Position numbers and translations under genes: made by a program. Positions 16,746-25,900 of a stretch of 64,000 bases of DNA are shown here, in pieces; within the stretch, counting starts at the first letter, position 1; every line of letters begins with the position of its first letter. This DNA comes from Polyangiaceae bacterium (GTDB taxonomy: Bacteria; Myxococcota_A; Polyangia; Polyangiales; Polyangiaceae). Location: assembly GCA_020848455.1 (NCBI GenBank), contig JADLAB010000163.1, positions 1-64,000 of the forward strand, given 5' to 3'. The notes beneath the pieces were generated by a model. That model was given only the letters and a program-made list of their open reading frames with translations, searched no databases and was not told the DNA's origin.

Positions 16746-17753
16746 ATGAAACCCGCAGCGCGACTGAGCGATCCGTGCATGCACGGCGGCATGCTGGCGA
16801 GCGGCTCCCCCGACACCACGGTGGGAGGGATGCCGGCGGCGCGCCTCGGCGACATCCACACCTGTCCCATCCCGGGCCACGTGGCGGGCAAGCTCGTGTC
16901 CGCATCGTCCACCGTGTTCATCAACGGGCAGGGCGCGGCGCGCGTGGCCGACACGATCGCGTGTGCCTCGCCGGCGGCTCCCCCCGCGGGCAAGACGCAC
17001 AAGGCGGCGGCCGAGTACAAGGTCACGGACGACGACAACTACCTCAAGGCCGTCTACGCCGAGCACGTCTCGAGCGACTTCGACAAGGACGGCCACGTCG
17101 ACACCCACAAGGTCGGGGTCGGCGTGTTCAGCGTCTCGGGCGAGACCGTCAAGGGCAAGGGCCCGGTCACCTACGGCGCGCGCGGCAAGTACGACGTCGC
17201 CACGGCGAGCGCGTCGGCCGGGGCGAGCTTCGACAAGGGCGGCAGCGTGCGCGCCGGGGCGAAGGCAGTCCTCACCTCGGCGGAGGGCAGCGTGTTCGTC
17301 GGCCCGAAGGGCGACGACGGCAAGAACCCCTACGCCGAGGTCGGCGCGCAGGGGCAGCTGCTCGGCGCCGAGGCCAAGGGCGACGTGCTGCTCGGCGACG
17401 ACGGCAAGCGCGTCGGCGTGCTCGTCGGGGGCAAGGCCAGCGCCTCGGCCATGGGTGGCGAGGCGCGCGGTCGCGTCGGCATCCCGCTCTGGCCGGGGAG
17501 CAAGTACTCGCTCGACATCAAGGTCGGCGTCTCGGGCGACCTCGGCGCGGTCGGCGGCAGCCTCGCAGCGGGCGGCTACTACGACAAGGAAGAGGGCCGC
17601 ACGCACTTCATCTTCGAGGGCGCGTTGAAGCTCCTCGCCGGCCTCGGTCTGTCGCTCGACATCAGCATCGGACGGAAGTTCGGCGTCTCGGCGCCGGCCC
17701 CCGCGCCGGATGCCGTCGCGGTGGGCTGCACGTCGGTCTTCATCGGTGGGTAG
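16746..17753 (+). CDS. PAAR-tip protein with a Gly/Ala-rich beta C-terminal extension (candidate effector)
   Basis: Residues 1-80 form a PAAR domain (PAARLSDPCMHGGML, VGGMPAARLGDIHTCP, STVFINGQGAARVADTIAC), the cone that sharpens the VgrG spike. The remaining 255 residues are a repetitive, beta-prone extension with alternating small residues (AEVGAQGQLLGAEAKG, VGVLVGGKASASAMGG, GRTHFIFEGALKLLAG, GLGLSLDISIG). I know no function for it; its placement suggests a toxic or cargo domain. It has no clear transmembrane helix or catalytic motif. It lies between vgrG1 and a DcrB-like gene that starts with no gap, an arrangement typical of PAAR effectors with their chaperones. Confidence 0.85.
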   Translation: MKPAARLSDPCMHGGMLASGSPDTTVGGMPAARLGDIHTCPIPGHVAGKLVSASSTVFINGQGAARVADTIACASPAAPPAGKTHKAAAEYKVTDDDNYLKAVYAEHVSSDFDKDGHVDTHKVGVGVFSVSGETVKGKGPVTYGARGKYDVATASASAGASFDKGGSVRAGAKAVLTSAEGSVFVGPKGDDGKNPYAEVGAQGQLLGAEAKGDVLLGDDGKRVGVLVGGKASASAMGGEARGRVGIPLWPGSKYSLDIKVGVSGDLGAVGGSLAAGGYYDKEEGRTHFIFEGALKLLAGLGLSLDISIGRKFGVSAPAPAPDAVAVGCTSVFIGG

Positions 17754-18797
17754 GTGACAAGAGTGCAGGCCGAGCTCCAACACCCCACGGCGCTGTCCGC
17801 GAAAAAAGAGGGCCTGGTACGGCTCCTCATCGACCGTTCGCCGGACCCGCTCTGGCACTTCAAGATCGCGATGCTCCACGACTGGCGGCTCGGGCCCGAG
17901 GGCGACGTGGTGCCGACGACCGAGAGCATGGAGTCGCTCGCGCTCTTCAAGCACCGAGACCCCGAGGCCGACGTCGAGGTGATGGGCTACGTGCTGCCGG
18001 CGGAGGTCGACCCCGCCGACTGGCTCGAGGTGTCGCTCGCCGACCAGGGCAAGACCGTCGTGTCGCGCAAGCCGGTGCGCCTGCTCGCGGGCGTCGTCGG
18101 CGACGTCGTCGCGACTTGGGACGTCGAGGGCGAGCCCTTCGCGGGGCGCTTCTTCGCGAGCAAGTGGGGCCCGCGCCTCTTCGTGCTCGCGCTCCGCGCG
18201 CGCGCCGCCGACTACCCGCGCTTCGCCGACGACTTCTTCGCCTCGATCGCCACCTTCGCGGCCGTGGACGACAGCCTGGGCCTGTTCGCCGAGCGCGTGA
18301 GCTTCGTCGAGGAGCAGGCGCCCATGCCGTGGAAGACGGCCGTGCCGATCTCGTGGCGCATCGAGAAGGAAGCGCCGAGCGCGGACGGGGGCGAGCGTGG
18401 CGCGGCCTTCCAGGCGCGGCAGAAGCCGCTCGAGGGCGACGAGCGCGATTTCTACGGCCAGCTGTCCTTCGCCGTGCTCGAGCGCGGCCTCGCCGAGCGG
18501 GCGCGCGACGCGGCCAACGGCTACTTCCGGGCGGTGCGCGACAACGGCATCGTCGTCGGGCCCCACGACTTCGAGGAGGAGACGCCCCCGAAGGGCTTCG
18601 AGCACGCCTGGCTCGCCACCGCGCCGGCGACCCACGCCGGCTCGAGCGGCGTCCTGTTCTGTCGGGTGCTGCTTCACCCGCGCTGCTGGGTGGTCGGCGG
18701 CGTGCTCTGTCCGACGCGCGACGCGGACCCGATGGCCTGGATGCGCAGCAAGCGCGCCCTCGACATCGCCACCTACACGCTGGAGCTCTCGCCATGA
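17754..18797 (+). CDS. DcrB/DUF1795-like tandem protein, probable Eag-type T6SS effector chaperone
   Basis: The 347-aa cytosolic-looking protein appears to contain two DcrB-like (DUF1795) units: one ending near residue 165 with RLFVLALRARAADYPRF and DDFFASIATF, the other starting near 195 (PWKTAVPISWRIEKE). Proteins of this fold (EagR/EagT) stabilise PAAR-linked effectors before loading onto VgrG, which fits its place directly after the PAAR gene. Assignment is by pattern and context. The GTG start at 17754 abuts the PAAR stop, and its own stop overlaps the vgrG2 start (ATGA), so PAAR, chaperone and VgrG2 are translationally linked. Confidence 0.65.
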   Translation: MTRVQAELQHPTALSAKKEGLVRLLIDRSPDPLWHFKIAMLHDWRLGPEGDVVPTTESMESLALFKHRDPEADVEVMGYVLPAEVDPADWLEVSLADQGKTVVSRKPVRLLAGVVGDVVATWDVEGEPFAGRFFASKWGPRLFVLALRARAADYPRFADDFFASIATFAAVDDSLGLFAERVSFVEEQAPMPWKTAVPISWRIEKEAPSADGGERGAAFQARQKPLEGDERDFYGQLSFAVLERGLAERARDAANGYFRAVRDNGIVVGPHDFEEETPPKGFEHAWLATAPATHAGSSGVLFCRVLLHPRCWVVGGVLCPTRDADPMAWMRSKRALDIATYTLELSP

Positions 18798-21616
18798 CCC
18801 AAGCGCCCGTGACGCCGGTATCCACCCCGAGCGCGAAGGCCGCCCTGAAGGCGCGCGCGCCGGCGGCGGTCGCCGCGGCGGTGTCGGCCGTGCTCGGCGG
18901 TCCCAAGAACCTCGAGCTGCGCCTCGAGGGGGGCGAGCACGCCCTCGAGGTCAAGCGCTTCAGCGTCACCGAGCGCCTGTCCGAGCCCTTCGAGGTGGTG
19001 TTGTCCTGCACCTCGCCCGAGGAGTCGCTCGACCTCGACGCCATCGTGGGGCGCGGCGCCGGCTTCGTGACGCGCGGCCCGACGACCCGCGTCTGGACCG
19101 GTATCTGCCGCGAGGTGACCCAGGAGCGCGCGCTCGACGCGAAGACCGGCCTGTCGAGCTACGAGCTCGTGGTGGTGCCCGACTTCTGGCTGCTGCGCCA
19201 GCGCCGGGGGCATCGCATCTACCAGCACCTCTCGGCGGTCGACATCGTCGAGAAGGTGCTGAAGGAGTGGCACATCACGCCCGAGGTGCGCCTCGGGCGC
19301 GGCGACTTCCCGAAGCTCGAGTACCGCGTGCAGTACGGCGAGAGCGATTTCGACTTCGTGAGCCGCACGCTCGAGGAGGCGGGCATCGCGTACTGGTTCG
19401 AGGACAAGGCGTCGGGGGAGACGCACGTGACGGTGCTCGTCTTGTGCGACAAGCCCGAGCAGCAGAAGTCGCTCGGCCCCATCCTCTACGTCGACAACCC
19501 GAACGACTCGCCGGGGCAGGACTACGTGACGCGCCTGCGCTGGTCGAACGGCCTGCGCACGGGGCGCACGACGCTCCGCGACTACGACTTCCGGCGCCCG
19601 GACTTCAAGCTCTTCGGCGGCGGCGAGTGGGAGAAGCCCCCCGAGGACTTCTACGAGCGCTACGCCTACGTGCCCGGCGGCTCGGTGGTCGAGCTCGACA
19701 AGGTGAGCGACAAGAAGAAGGTCGCCGACGACCGCAGCCAGGCCCGGCACGACGGCGACGCGCTGAAGGCGCGCGCCCAGCGACGGCTCGAGGCCGCACG
19801 CCGCGACAAGCGCGTGCTCGAGCTCGAGTCGAGCGTGCTCGGGCTCCGTCCCGGCGTCGTCTTCGCCGTCGACCACCACGCCCACGACGAGCTCGCCAGC
19901 GACAAGGGCCTGCTCGTCGTCGAGAGCCTGTTCCACGGGACGGCGGTCGACGAGTGGATGGTCACGGCCGACGCCGTGTCCGCCGAGCAGCGCTACCGGC
20001 CCGAGGTGCGCACGCCCAAGCCCCGCATCGACGGGCCGCAGAGCGCGATGGTCGTCGGGCCCGCGGGTCAGCAGATCCACACCGACGAGTACGGGCGCGT
20101 GCGGGTCCGCTTCCACTGGGACCGCGAGGGCGCCTTCGACGACAGCGCCACGTGCTGGCTGCGCGTGAGCCAGGCGTGGGCCGGCACCGGCTTCGGCGTC
20201 ACCTTCGTGCCGCGCGTCGGGCACGAGGTGCTGGTCGAGTTCCTCGACGGCGACCCGGACCAGCCGGTGGTCGTCGGCCGGCTCTACAACGCGGTCGCGC
20301 GGCCTCCGTACGTGTTGCCGAAGCACAAGACGCGCGCGACCTGGAAGACCGACAGCTCGCCGCACGCCGACGGGGCCTTCAACGAGATCATGTTCGAGGA
20401 CAAGGCCGGTGGCGAGCTCCTGTTCGTGCAGGCCCAGAAGAACCTGCAGAAGCTCGTCAAGCGCCACGAGACCCACCGCACCGGCAAGGACCGCACGCAG
20501 GTCGTGGGCGAGACGCGTGTGACCGTGGTCGGCAAGCTCGACGCCGCCTTCACGGGCAAGCAGCGCCTCGTGAAGATGGTCACGCCGAAGAAGCTCAAGA
20601 TCCTCGAGATGGGCGACCCCGACGTGACCCCGGAGAAGACCTGGCTCGAGGTCGTCGACGAGAAGATCACGCTCACGACCGGCAAGGCGAGCATCGTGCT
20701 CGAGGGCGACAGCATCGCGATCACGGCCGACGGCGGCATCCGCCTGTCGTCGGACGGGGAGCTGGTGCTCCAGGGCGACAAGGTCTACTTCAACTGCATG
20801 CCGGGCAAGGCGTCGAGCCCGGACGTCGACAAGCTCGTCGCCGACCGGGTCATGCGGCCTGGCGGGCGGGTCATGGCGTCGGTGCTGCGCCTGTTCCACA
20901 AGACGCCGAAGGTCGGGGAGTTCGACCACGAGGCGCTGAAGGTGGTGCTCGCGGCGCTGCCGCCTCCGCCGGCGAACGCCGCGGCCGCCGGGGCGCCCGC
21001 GGCGGCGGCCGCGACGCAGCTCGCGAAGGCGCAGAAGCTCGTCGACGCGGCGGGCAGCGGCGACGCCGGCGACGCCGCGCTCGTCGCGGCCGAGCTCGCG
21101 AAGCTGCCCCCGTCGGCGCTCGACGACCTGGCGAAGAAGGGCGTGCGGGTGAAGGCCTGCCGCGGCTCGATCACCGACGCCATGACGAACCTGAAGGGCG
21201 TGGCGCCGCGCGGCTGGCCGCCGGGCGCCACCTTCGACCAGGTGCCGGGGATCTACGACCCGGCGACGAACTCGGTCGTCGTGGCGACCACGGGTCACGG
21301 CACGCCCGCCGGCGCGCACGTGCCGGCGACGGGCGAGGGGCACGGCAGCGCGAACCTCGTCCTGCACGAGGCCATGCACGCCGTCGACCTGGCGGGCCCG
21401 ACGAAGATCTCGTCGACGAACGCCGCGTTCCAGGCGGCGCGCACCGCGGACGTCGGGGCGCTCGGGGCCTACTTCACGCAGCCCGGCGAGGCGGGGCTGC
21501 AGGAGACGCTCGCCGAGAGCGCCGCGCAGTTCTACGGAGGCGACCCGACGATGGCGCAGAAGACGCCCCATCTCGCGCAGTTCTGGCAGAGCGACCCGCT
21601 GCAGCCGGGCAAGTGA
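18794..21616 (+). CDS. vgrG: Evolved VgrG (copy 2) with C-terminal zinc metallopeptidase domain
   Basis: The 940-aa product starts at the ATG overlapping the previous stop. After a 30-residue Ala-rich leader come the gp27-like half (VWTGICREVTQE, VVPDFWLLRQRRGHRIYQ), the gp5 OB domain near 430-500 (TDEYGRVRVRFHWDREG, VTFVPRVGHEVLVEFLDGDPD) and the spike blade to about 670. A 270-residue extension follows an Ala/Pro linker. It contains LVLHEAMHAVDL with an HExxH zinc site at His858-Glu859-His862, preceded by VPGIYDPATNSVVVATTG and followed by LQETLAESAAQFYGG, where Glu904 or Glu908 could be the third ligand. The pattern resembles the anthrax lethal-factor-type zincins. It is probably a secreted antibacterial or anti-host protease. 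Confidence 0.9.
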   Translation: MTQAPVTPVSTPSAKAALKARAPAAVAAAVSAVLGGPKNLELRLEGGEHALEVKRFSVTERLSEPFEVVLSCTSPEESLDLDAIVGRGAGFVTRGPTTRVWTGICREVTQERALDAKTGLSSYELVVVPDFWLLRQRRGHRIYQHLSAVDIVEKVLKEWHITPEVRLGRGDFPKLEYRVQYGESDFDFVSRTLEEAGIAYWFEDKASGETHVTVLVLCDKPEQQKSLGPILYVDNPNDSPGQDYVTRLRWSNGLRTGRTTLRDYDFRRPDFKLFGGGEWEKPPEDFYERYAYVPGGSVVELDKVSDKKKVADDRSQARHDGDALKARAQRRLEAARRDKRVLELESSVLGLRPGVVFAVDHHAHDELASDKGLLVVESLFHGTAVDEWMVTADAVSAEQRYRPEVRTPKPRIDGPQSAMVVGPAGQQIHTDEYGRVRVRFHWDREGAFDDSATCWLRVSQAWAGTGFGVTFVPRVGHEVLVEFLDGDPDQPVVVGRLYNAVARPPYVLPKHKTRATWKTDSSPHADGAFNEIMFEDKAGGELLFVQAQKNLQKLVKRHETHRTGKDRTQVVGETRVTVVGKLDAAFTGKQRLVKMVTPKKLKILEMGDPDVTPEKTWLEVVDEKITLTTGKASIVLEGDSIAITADGGIRLSSDGELVLQGDKVYFNCMPGKASSPDVDKLVADRVMRPGGRVMASVLRLFHKTPKVGEFDHEALKVVLAALPPPPANAAAAGAPAAAAATQLAKAQKLVDAAGSGDAGDAALVAAELAKLPPSALDDLAKKGVRVKACRGSITDAMTNLKGVAPRGWPPGATFDQVPGIYDPATNSVVVATTGHGTPAGAHVPATGEGHGSANLVLHEAMHAVDLAGPTKISSTNAAFQAARTADVGALGAYFTQPGEAGLQETLAESAAQFYGGDPTMAQKTPHLAQFWQSDPLQPGK

Positions 21617-21840
21617 GGACGGTCGAGCTCATGAGCGCCGAGACTGCCAGCATCGGGGTGGCCACCATGCGACCCGACCGCACGATCGTGCTCGATCTGC
21701 GGGCGGAGGGGCCGGGCGGCGAGGTGGGCATGGCGCGCCTGACCTACGAGCCGACCCATCCCGAGTACGACGGCGTGCTGCGCCACCTCGGCGGGCTGCG
21801 GCCGGGTGAGCAGAAGCCGGTGCCCCCGTGGGCCTCCTAG
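21613..21840 (+). CDS. Small protein after the zincin VgrG, candidate immunity protein
   Basis: A GTG start overlapping the vgrG2 stop (GTGA) gives 75 aa; an internal ATG at 21631 would give 69 aa. The product contains SIGVATMRPDRTIVLDLRA, GMARLTYEPTHPEYDGVL and a conserved-looking end LRPGEQKPVPPW. It has no signal peptide or membrane segment and looks like a small beta/alpha fold. Effector VgrGs are commonly followed immediately by their cognate immunity gene, and the overlap enforces matched expression, so immunity to the zincin is the leading guess. No homology to a characterised immunity family is recognised. Confidence 0.7.
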   Translation: MRTVELMSAETASIGVATMRPDRTIVLDLRAEGPGGEVGMARLTYEPTHPEYDGVLRHLGGLRPGEQKPVPPWAS

Positions 21841-21850
21841 TCCGCGCCGC

Positions 21851-22897
21851 ATGAGCGTGCGGCGCCGCGGCCTTCAGACCCTCCGTCCGTCGGTCGAGGG
21901 GGCCTCGTTCGTGCGCCTCTCGCCCGAGCGCCGCCGCCTCGCGTTCGCGCGGCCGGTGGGCGCCGACCGCGTCGCCGTGTGCGTGTCCGACGCCGCGCCC
22001 GACGCGCCCGCCGCGGTGTGGCTCGAGCTGCGCCCCGGCTGGAAGGTGCGGCAGCTCGCCTGGGCACCGGAGCCGGAGGGTGCGGCACCGCCCGGGGCCG
22101 CCCTGGCGCTGGTCGTGAGCCGCGCCCGGCAGGCGCGCCACGAGCTCTGCGTGGGCTGGCTCGCCGGTCCGGCACGCCCAGAGGAGGTGTCGACCGACGC
22201 CGAGGCGGCGGCGGAGCCCGACGATCCCGCCCCCGGGCTCGCCCACGTGGCGGGCCACTCCTTCGCGTGGGCGGCCGGTGGGCGCACGCTGCTCGTGGCC
22301 GACGTCGTCGCCCGCAAGCTCGTCGCGGTGCCGGTGCGGAGTCGCCGGCGCATCCCGCTGGCGGAGCTCCCGGACGACGGGCACCCGGGCTTCCCGCCGC
22401 ACGTCGTGCCGGCTCCGGGGGGCAAGCGCGTCGCCTTCACGTGCCGCCGCCTCGATGACGCGGCGAGCGAGCTCTGGGTCTACGAGCACGGGCGCGGCCC
22501 GACGCTGCTCACCGCCGTGCCGGGCTCGCAGCTCTGCGCCTACGCGCTCTGGTCGCCGAAGGGCCGGACGCTGGCGCTCTACGTCGTGCACCGCGAGCAA
22601 GACAAGACCGGGCTCATCGCCGTCCCGGAGCTCGCGGGCGAGGGCGTGATCCTGTTCCGCTCCGCGCGCGCGGAGCCGGCCTGCGCGCCCGCCTGGGCGC
22701 CCTCCGGCCGGAGCATCGTCCTCTGGGCGAGCGAGGGCGCCGCGGTCGCCCGCCTCTGTGCCCTCGACCCAGGCACGGGGGCGCTCACGGCCCTGGCCGA
22801 GCCGGGCGAGCTGTCGGGGAGCCCGCGCTTCGTCGCGCCCGACACGCTGCTCGTGGACGGCGCCGATGCCGCCCACCTCATGACGCTGGAAGCGTGA
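21851..22897 (+). CDS. TolB/PD40-like beta-propeller protein within the T6SS island
   Basis: The ATG at 21851 starts a 348-aa protein, 10 bp after the small gene. It lacks a signal peptide. Repeated blade signatures resemble TolB/WD40-like repeats: FVRLSPERRRLAFARP, WKVRQLAWAPEPEG, AGHSFAWAAGGRTLLVAD, GGKRVAFTCRRLDD, YALWSPKGRTLALYVV, APAWAPSGRSIVLWAS and GSPRFVAPDTLLVDG, about six blades. The cytoplasmic location and island position suggest a scaffold, adaptor or immunity role for neighbouring effectors. No catalytic residues are visible. The function is not known. Confidence 0.75.
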   Translation: MSVRRRGLQTLRPSVEGASFVRLSPERRRLAFARPVGADRVAVCVSDAAPDAPAAVWLELRPGWKVRQLAWAPEPEGAAPPGAALALVVSRARQARHELCVGWLAGPARPEEVSTDAEAAAEPDDPAPGLAHVAGHSFAWAAGGRTLLVADVVARKLVAVPVRSRRRIPLAELPDDGHPGFPPHVVPAPGGKRVAFTCRRLDDAASELWVYEHGRGPTLLTAVPGSQLCAYALWSPKGRTLALYVVHREQDKTGLIAVPELAGEGVILFRSARAEPACAPAWAPSGRSIVLWASEGAAVARLCALDPGTGALTALAEPGELSGSPRFVAPDTLLVDGADAAHLMTLEA

Positions 22898-22912
22898 TAG
22901 CCTGAAAACAGC

Positions 22913-25900
22913 ATGGCCGTTCTCGAGCTCGCGTTCGCATCCGGTGAGGACTCGCTGTCCGTGCGGCGCTTCGCGGTGCAGGAGACCATCTCGCGGCCCT
23001 TCGAGGTGAGTCTCATCGCGCTGTCGGACAAGCACGACATCGACCTCGAGACCCTCGTCGGTAAACCTGCGTCGTTCCAGATCCGGTCGGGGGTCGGCCT
23101 CGTGCCCGATCGGCTGTGGACCGGGGTCGTGAGCTACATGGAGCTCCTGCACCCCGAGGTGGACCGCGCGCGCGCCGAGGGGCGCTCGACCTACGCCTTG
23201 CGCCTCGTGCCCGAGCTGTGGCTGCTCGGGCAGCGCCGGCAGCACCGCATCTTCCAGCACCTGACGCTCGTCGCGATCGTCGACAAGGTGCTGTCCGAGT
23301 GGGGCATCACGCCCAACAAGAAGATCGCCGACGAGGGCCCGAAGCACGAGTTCGTGGTGCAGTACGGCGAGACCGATCTCGCGTTCGTGAGCCGCCTCTG
23401 CGAGTGGGCGGGCGTGAGCTACTTCTTCACCTTCGACGAGGACAAGAAGAGCGAGCTCATGCTGAGCGACGCCCCGCAGGGCGCCGACCCGCGCCCGGGT
23501 CCGCCGCTGTCCTTCGTCGACAGCGCGCCGCGCGATCTCGGGCGCGAGTACGTGACCGACGTGCGCATCACGCACGCGGTGAGGCCCGGCCGCACCACGC
23601 TCCGCGACCACGACTTCCGCCGCAAGCCCGACTACGCGCTCGTCGCGGAGGCCCCGCCGGCCCAGAGCCCCGAGGATTTCTACGAGCAGTACCACTACGT
23701 GCCGGGCGGCTTTCTGGTCGAGACGAGCGGTGGCGGCGACACGCCCGTCGCGGACTCGCTCTCGGTCGCGCGCCACGACGACAAGGAGGGCAAGGCACGC
23801 GCCGAGCGCGCCCTGCTCGGTGCGCGGCAGGGGCGCGAGCGGGTGCGCTACCGCACCAGCACCGTCGATCTCGCCCCGGGCAAGGTGTTCGCGATCTGGG
23901 GGCACGGGCACCCGTCGCTCGCCCCGAACCACACGCTGCTCGTCACCGACTGCACCCTCGAGGGCACGGCGGTCGGGGAGTGGACGCTCACCGGCGAGGC
24001 CGTCTTCACGAACCGGCCCTTCCGGCCCGAGCTCCGCACCGACAAGCCGCGCGTGCGCGGCGTGCAGAGCGCGGTCGTCGTCGGGCCGAAGTCGGCCGAG
24101 GGCAGCACCGGCGACATCTACACCGACGAGTTCGGCCGTGTGCGGGTGCAGTTCCACTGGGACCGCGACGGCAAGTACGACGAGCACTCGAGCTGCTGGC
24201 TGCGCGTGAACGAGCGCTGGGCGGGCGCGGGCTTCGGCACCGTGCACCTGCCGCGCGTGGGGCAGGAGGTGCTGGTCGGCTTCCTCGAGGGCGATCCGGA
24301 TCAGCCGGTGGTGGTGGGCCGCGTCTACAACGGCGTGGACTCGCAGGTGCCCTACAAGCTGCCCGTGGGCGACACGCGCAGCACCTGGAAGAGCAAGAGC
24401 ACCCCGAATTCCACGGGCTTCAACGAGATCATGCTCGACGATCTCAAGGGCAGCGAGCTCATCTACACCCAGGCCCAGCGCGATCTGCAGAAGCTCGTGA
24501 AGCAGAGCGAGACCGAGCGCACGGGCAAGAACCTCACGAGCGTGGTCGGCGGCAACCGCTCGGAGGTCGTCGGCAAGCTCGACGCGACCTTCGTCGGCGG
24601 CCAGTACCGGCTGCAGATGATCGCGCCGCCCTCCGACAAGGATCTGGCGATCCTGGGGCAGGGGCAGCCGACGCTGAGCGTGAAGCCGACGCTGCTCGAC
24701 ATGGTCGACAAGCGCATCGTGTTCACGACCGGCAAGGCGACGCTCGCCTTCGACGGCGACCACATCGCGCTCGAGGCCGCGGGCGACATCTCGATCAAGG
24801 CCAAGGGCGGCGACGTCATCATCGAGGGCAGCCACACCTACGTGAACACGAAGCCGCCGCCCGCGGCGCCCGTCCCGGCCGCGGTCGAGCCGCCGAAGCC
24901 GCTCGGGTACAAGGCCGAGTCGCCGGCGAAGCCGGCCCTGCTCGCCGCCCAGCCGAAGGCGGCGGGCGTCGCGCGCGAGGCCACGGACGCACCCCTGCCG
25001 AAGCCGCCGCCGGCCGAGCCCCCGGCGAACCCAGAGGTCGTGTGCGGCTACGTGTCGGCCATCGTGAAGTGCCAGCACGAGGGCCGCATGCCCAATGCCA
25101 AGGGCGTGCTCGAGGTCGTGCCCGCCGACGGCGACGGCGACAAGATCACCCTCACCGGCAAGTTCAAGGGCGGCTGCGGCAAGCACCCGGAGTGGACGCA
25201 CAGCGGCCCCTTCGGCACCACCACCGAGCAGAAGGCCGCGACGAGCTTCCGCGCCCGACCGTGGTTCGTCGGCGATCCGGCCGCGACCCTGGTGCTGCGC
25301 TGGCTCGCGAAGGTCGCGCCCAAGAGCTACTCCGCGTACGCGCGCGCCTGCGACGGCTCGAGCGTCGCCTACCAGATCAAGGCCTACCCGAAGGACAAGA
25401 TCAGCATCAAGTGGGAGGCCAAGGAGTTCGAGGTCGCCAAGAAGGTCCTCGAGGCCCTGAACCACATCCTCAAGGGCTTCTTCCCGAAGGCCGAGGTCAA
25501 GGGGCTGGTCGGCGCCGTCTCGGTCGAGGCCGCGTGGGCCGAGCACTCCGACTGGCGCGCGTTCTACAAGTTCGGCGCGTCCATCGGCTTCGACCCGCTC
25601 TTCGAGCTCTCGGTGCGCCTGCCCTTCGGGCCGACCGCGGCGATCCCGCAGTGGGTCAAGCAGTGGGTGGGCGACGTCACCTTCTTCGTCGACTTCTTCG
25701 GCGGCGTGAAGGTGGGGGCGAACTTCGGGCGCGAGACCCCGGACATGAAGGTCAAGGTCACCGGCTCGGCCGAGGGGCAGGTCGGCGGTCGCCTCGGCGG
25801 CATGATCAAGGCGGGCCGCATCTGCGAGGTCGAGATCTACGGCGAGACGGCCATCAAGGGCACGGCGACGGCGAAGTACGAGGAAGACAAGGGGCCCTTC

